Below, piece after piece: positions 39,853-41,093 of a DNA stretch of 41,093 nt; position 1 is the stretch's first letter, and the number at the start of each line of letters is the position of its first letter. A model generated the notes under the pieces. That model did not search any database. It was not told the DNA's origin and saw only the letters and a list, made by a program, of their open reading frames with translations. The DNA comes from CAZZCP01 sp964653235. Lineage in GTDB: Bacteria > Bdellovibrionota > Bdellovibrionia > Bdellovibrionales > UBA840. The position numbers were made by a program, and so were the translations under genes. The stretch spans positions 1 to 41,093 of the forward strand of contig CAZZCP010000015.1 in assembly GCA_964653235.1 (NCBI GenBank), given 5' to 3'.

Positions 39853-40641
39853 TTAGAGAGATAAAATACTAGTATTAAGTCTAAGTTCTGAAAGCTTCTT
39901 AAAGTAATCCACCTGAAGATCGAGATAGTCAAACTCATCTAAAGTATAGGATGAAAACTCGGTAAAAACCTGATCTTGAGTTTTTATCAATTTAAGAATT
40001 TGCAACCATCTCAAGGCCTGTAGCTTATCTTCTTTTGTAGGAATACAATTTTTTTTGGTAATCTCGATGTACTTCCAAAATTGATTTTTGCTTTTGTTAC
40101 AAGCAACTTGAAGCAATTCAGAAAAACGACGACTCGGTAAATAGAAAATTTGAATCTTTTTATCAAAAAAAGAATGCGTTTCTTTGATTTTTCTTAAGCT
40201 GTAGGCTCTATCCTTCCATTCTGAAACAACTAAAATCTGAAACTTGGCATCTTCTGAACCAATCCAGGGAAAAGAATCTTTTATCGCAGGAAGTTTTTGC
40301 TTCTCAAAAGAAAGTGAATCTTGCCACTCAAAACTGCCTTTCGACCAAAGATCAAACAGGTATTGTTCTTTAGCTCGAGTCCATTGTTCATTGCTATGAT
40401 TTTTAGGTAGAAGCCTACGGATTGATTCTAGCAGACTATCTGGTGTTTTACCCAATTTGCTTGCTTGCCATTTTAGAGATAAACTTTTTAATCGCTGAAG
40501 AGCTGATTCAAAACTCTCTTGTTTTTGAAAGTCAAAGCCTTGGCCATTCCATTTTAAATCATAAGTTCTCTGGTATTGAGAAAAGAAAAAATAAATTAAA
40601 AAACTACTGATCAAAAGACCAAGAGAAAAGAAAACTCTCAT
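39853..40641 (-). CDS. Membrane-anchored DsbA-like thioredoxin-fold protein lacking CxxC
   Basis: A 262-residue protein with one N-terminal membrane anchor (VFFSLGLLISSFLIYFFF). The segment FPWIGSEDAKFQILVVSEWKDRAYSLRKI lines up by eye with the DsbA/DsbG-type strand-helix start in which an IGxxxAK..I..F.D..C..C is usual. Here the two cysteines are replaced (DRAYSLRK). A later VACNKSKNQFWKYIE matches the helix after the active site. If so, it is a periplasm-facing thioredoxin-fold protein without redox chemistry, perhaps a binding or scaffold module. The fold call is by eye. Confidence 0.5.
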   Translation of the reverse strand: MRVFFSLGLLISSFLIYFFFSQYQRTYDLKWNGQGFDFQKQESFESALQRLKSLSLKWQASKLGKTPDSLLESIRRLLPKNHSNEQWTRAKEQYLFDLWSKGSFEWQDSLSFEKQKLPAIKDSFPWIGSEDAKFQILVVSEWKDRAYSLRKIKETHSFFDKKIQIFYLPSRRFSELLQVACNKSKNQFWKYIEITKKNCIPTKEDKLQALRWLQILKLIKTQDQVFTEFSSYTLDEFDYLDLQVDYFKKLSELRLNTSILSL

Positions 40642-40666
40642 ACATTGAGTTTACAAAAAAAATGAA

Positions 40667-41093
40667 CTATTCCAAATGGTTTTTTTTGCGAAAAAGCTTG
40701 CGATAGTATTGGTTTTCTTTTTGCCTTCGCATTAGCCATGCTTTTCTTTTTTCTTCTTTTTCTCTTTGAGAAGCAACTCTTCGGTTCATTCTCTCTTGAT
40801 AGAACTCTTGTGATTGATAAATCGCATAAGACCAAATCTTATGAAAACGAGATGCCTCTTTATGAAACTCTTCTTTGCTTTTCGAATAAAGTGATGCCCA
40901 CCGATACAGATGATCTTCTAAATCTATGGCCTTGGGTATTCCTGAAACTGCAATCCCCGTTTCGGGGTCCACTGGTCCAATCCAGTTTTCAAAACCTTGA
41001 GGCAGAGTCAAAGCCCGAATCTCTCCTTTGGGATATATTTTATGATTTCCCAATAGGTTGCGAAACCAAACCTTGGAGCCCTCCAAGGTTTGG
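40667..41093 (-). CDS. Basic protein of unknown function (5' end outside the window)
   Basis: The frame stays open to the window edge. A TTG at 41086 could start it, but codons for QT precede it in frame, so the gene is probably cut. At least 139 residues are present. The N-terminal part (VWFRNLLGNHKIYPKGEIRA) is followed by VDPETGIAVSGIPKAIDLED. The C-terminus is strongly basic and helical (RRVASQREKEEKRKAWLMRRQKEN). No family is recognised. It is followed after 25 bp by the thioredoxin-fold gene. Confidence 0.6.
   Translation of the reverse strand, partial: QTLEGSKVWFRNLLGNHKIYPKGEIRALTLPQGFENWIGPVDPETGIAVSGIPKAIDLEDHLYRWASLYSKSKEEFHKEASRFHKIWSYAIYQSQEFYQERMNRRVASQREKEEKRKAWLMRRQKENQYYRKLFRKKNHLE
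41066..41093. repeat. Perfect inverted repeat at the window end
   Basis: CCAAACCTTGGAG-CC-CTCCAAGGTTTGG: 13-bp perfect arms with a 2-bp centre, ending at the very last base. It lies within a coding frame. The exact coincidence with the window edge raises the possibility of a fold-back contig end. Confidence 0.7.

Overview
The window looks like a compact, roughly 40% GC Gram-negative chromosome. The 2-oxoglutarate dehydrogenase operon, hemF, queE, gamma-carbonic-anhydrase-like, histone-H1-like, Popeye-like and many small unknown secreted proteins together fit Bdellovibrionota or a related deltaproteobacterial-type lineage. That assignment is inference from gene content and protein style, not a database match. 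A run of ten Ns (7090-7099) shows this is a draft scaffold. I saw no rRNA, tRNA or CRISPR array.

Layout. 1-5083, minus strand: a YiiX-like papain-fold protein whose signal peptide is split by a homopolymer frameshift, then guaA, a SAM methyltransferase and the 5' part of dnaE. 5263-8311: a secreted Cys-rich protein (+), a fructosamine-kinase family protein (-) and an outer-membrane barrel candidate (+). 8277-10242: guaB behind a gamma-carbonic-anhydrase-like gene (-). 10667-11298: a broken gene for a secreted protein. 11369-13162: miaB plus a divergent DUF151 protein (-). 13261-15661: small unknowns, a peroxiredoxin-like protein and a Popeye-like cyclic-nucleotide protein. 15623-17582: a lysine-repeat (histone H1-like) protein with a Cys/His knuckle, and a secreted beta-rich protein (-). 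17713-20242: thiolase, scoA and scoB, a ketone-body/acetoacetate unit. 20299-24003: secreted unknowns, including a tandem paralogous pair. 24112-26045: a DUF4442 protein and an ABC1/UbiB kinase. 26042-27639: queE-hemF (-). 28389-33787: sucA-sucB-lpdA (-). 34069-35474: DUF3307 and a cyclic-nucleotide-binding protein. 35477-41093 (-): an unknown, a thioredoxin-fold protein lacking CxxC, a long coiled-coil protein, pyk and rlmI.

The most notable non-gene structure is a dispersed element of about 175 bp present three times (6744-6932, 10299-10473, 22691-22865). It has about 20-bp terminal inverted repeats and two internal palindromes, one showing a compensatory base change between copies. One copy supplies the ribosome-binding site of the adjacent gene; another supplies part of a stop codon. 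It looks like an undescribed MITE-like or structured repeat family.

Functionally the core genes serve purine synthesis (guaA, guaB), aerobic central carbon metabolism (pyk, the 2-oxoglutarate dehydrogenase complex, acetoacetate activation plus thiolase), heme and queuosine precursor synthesis, and tRNA/rRNA modification (miaB, rlmI). Gene packing is tight: five convergent pairs overlap at their 3' ends and several same-strand pairs share ATGA or TGATG junctions.
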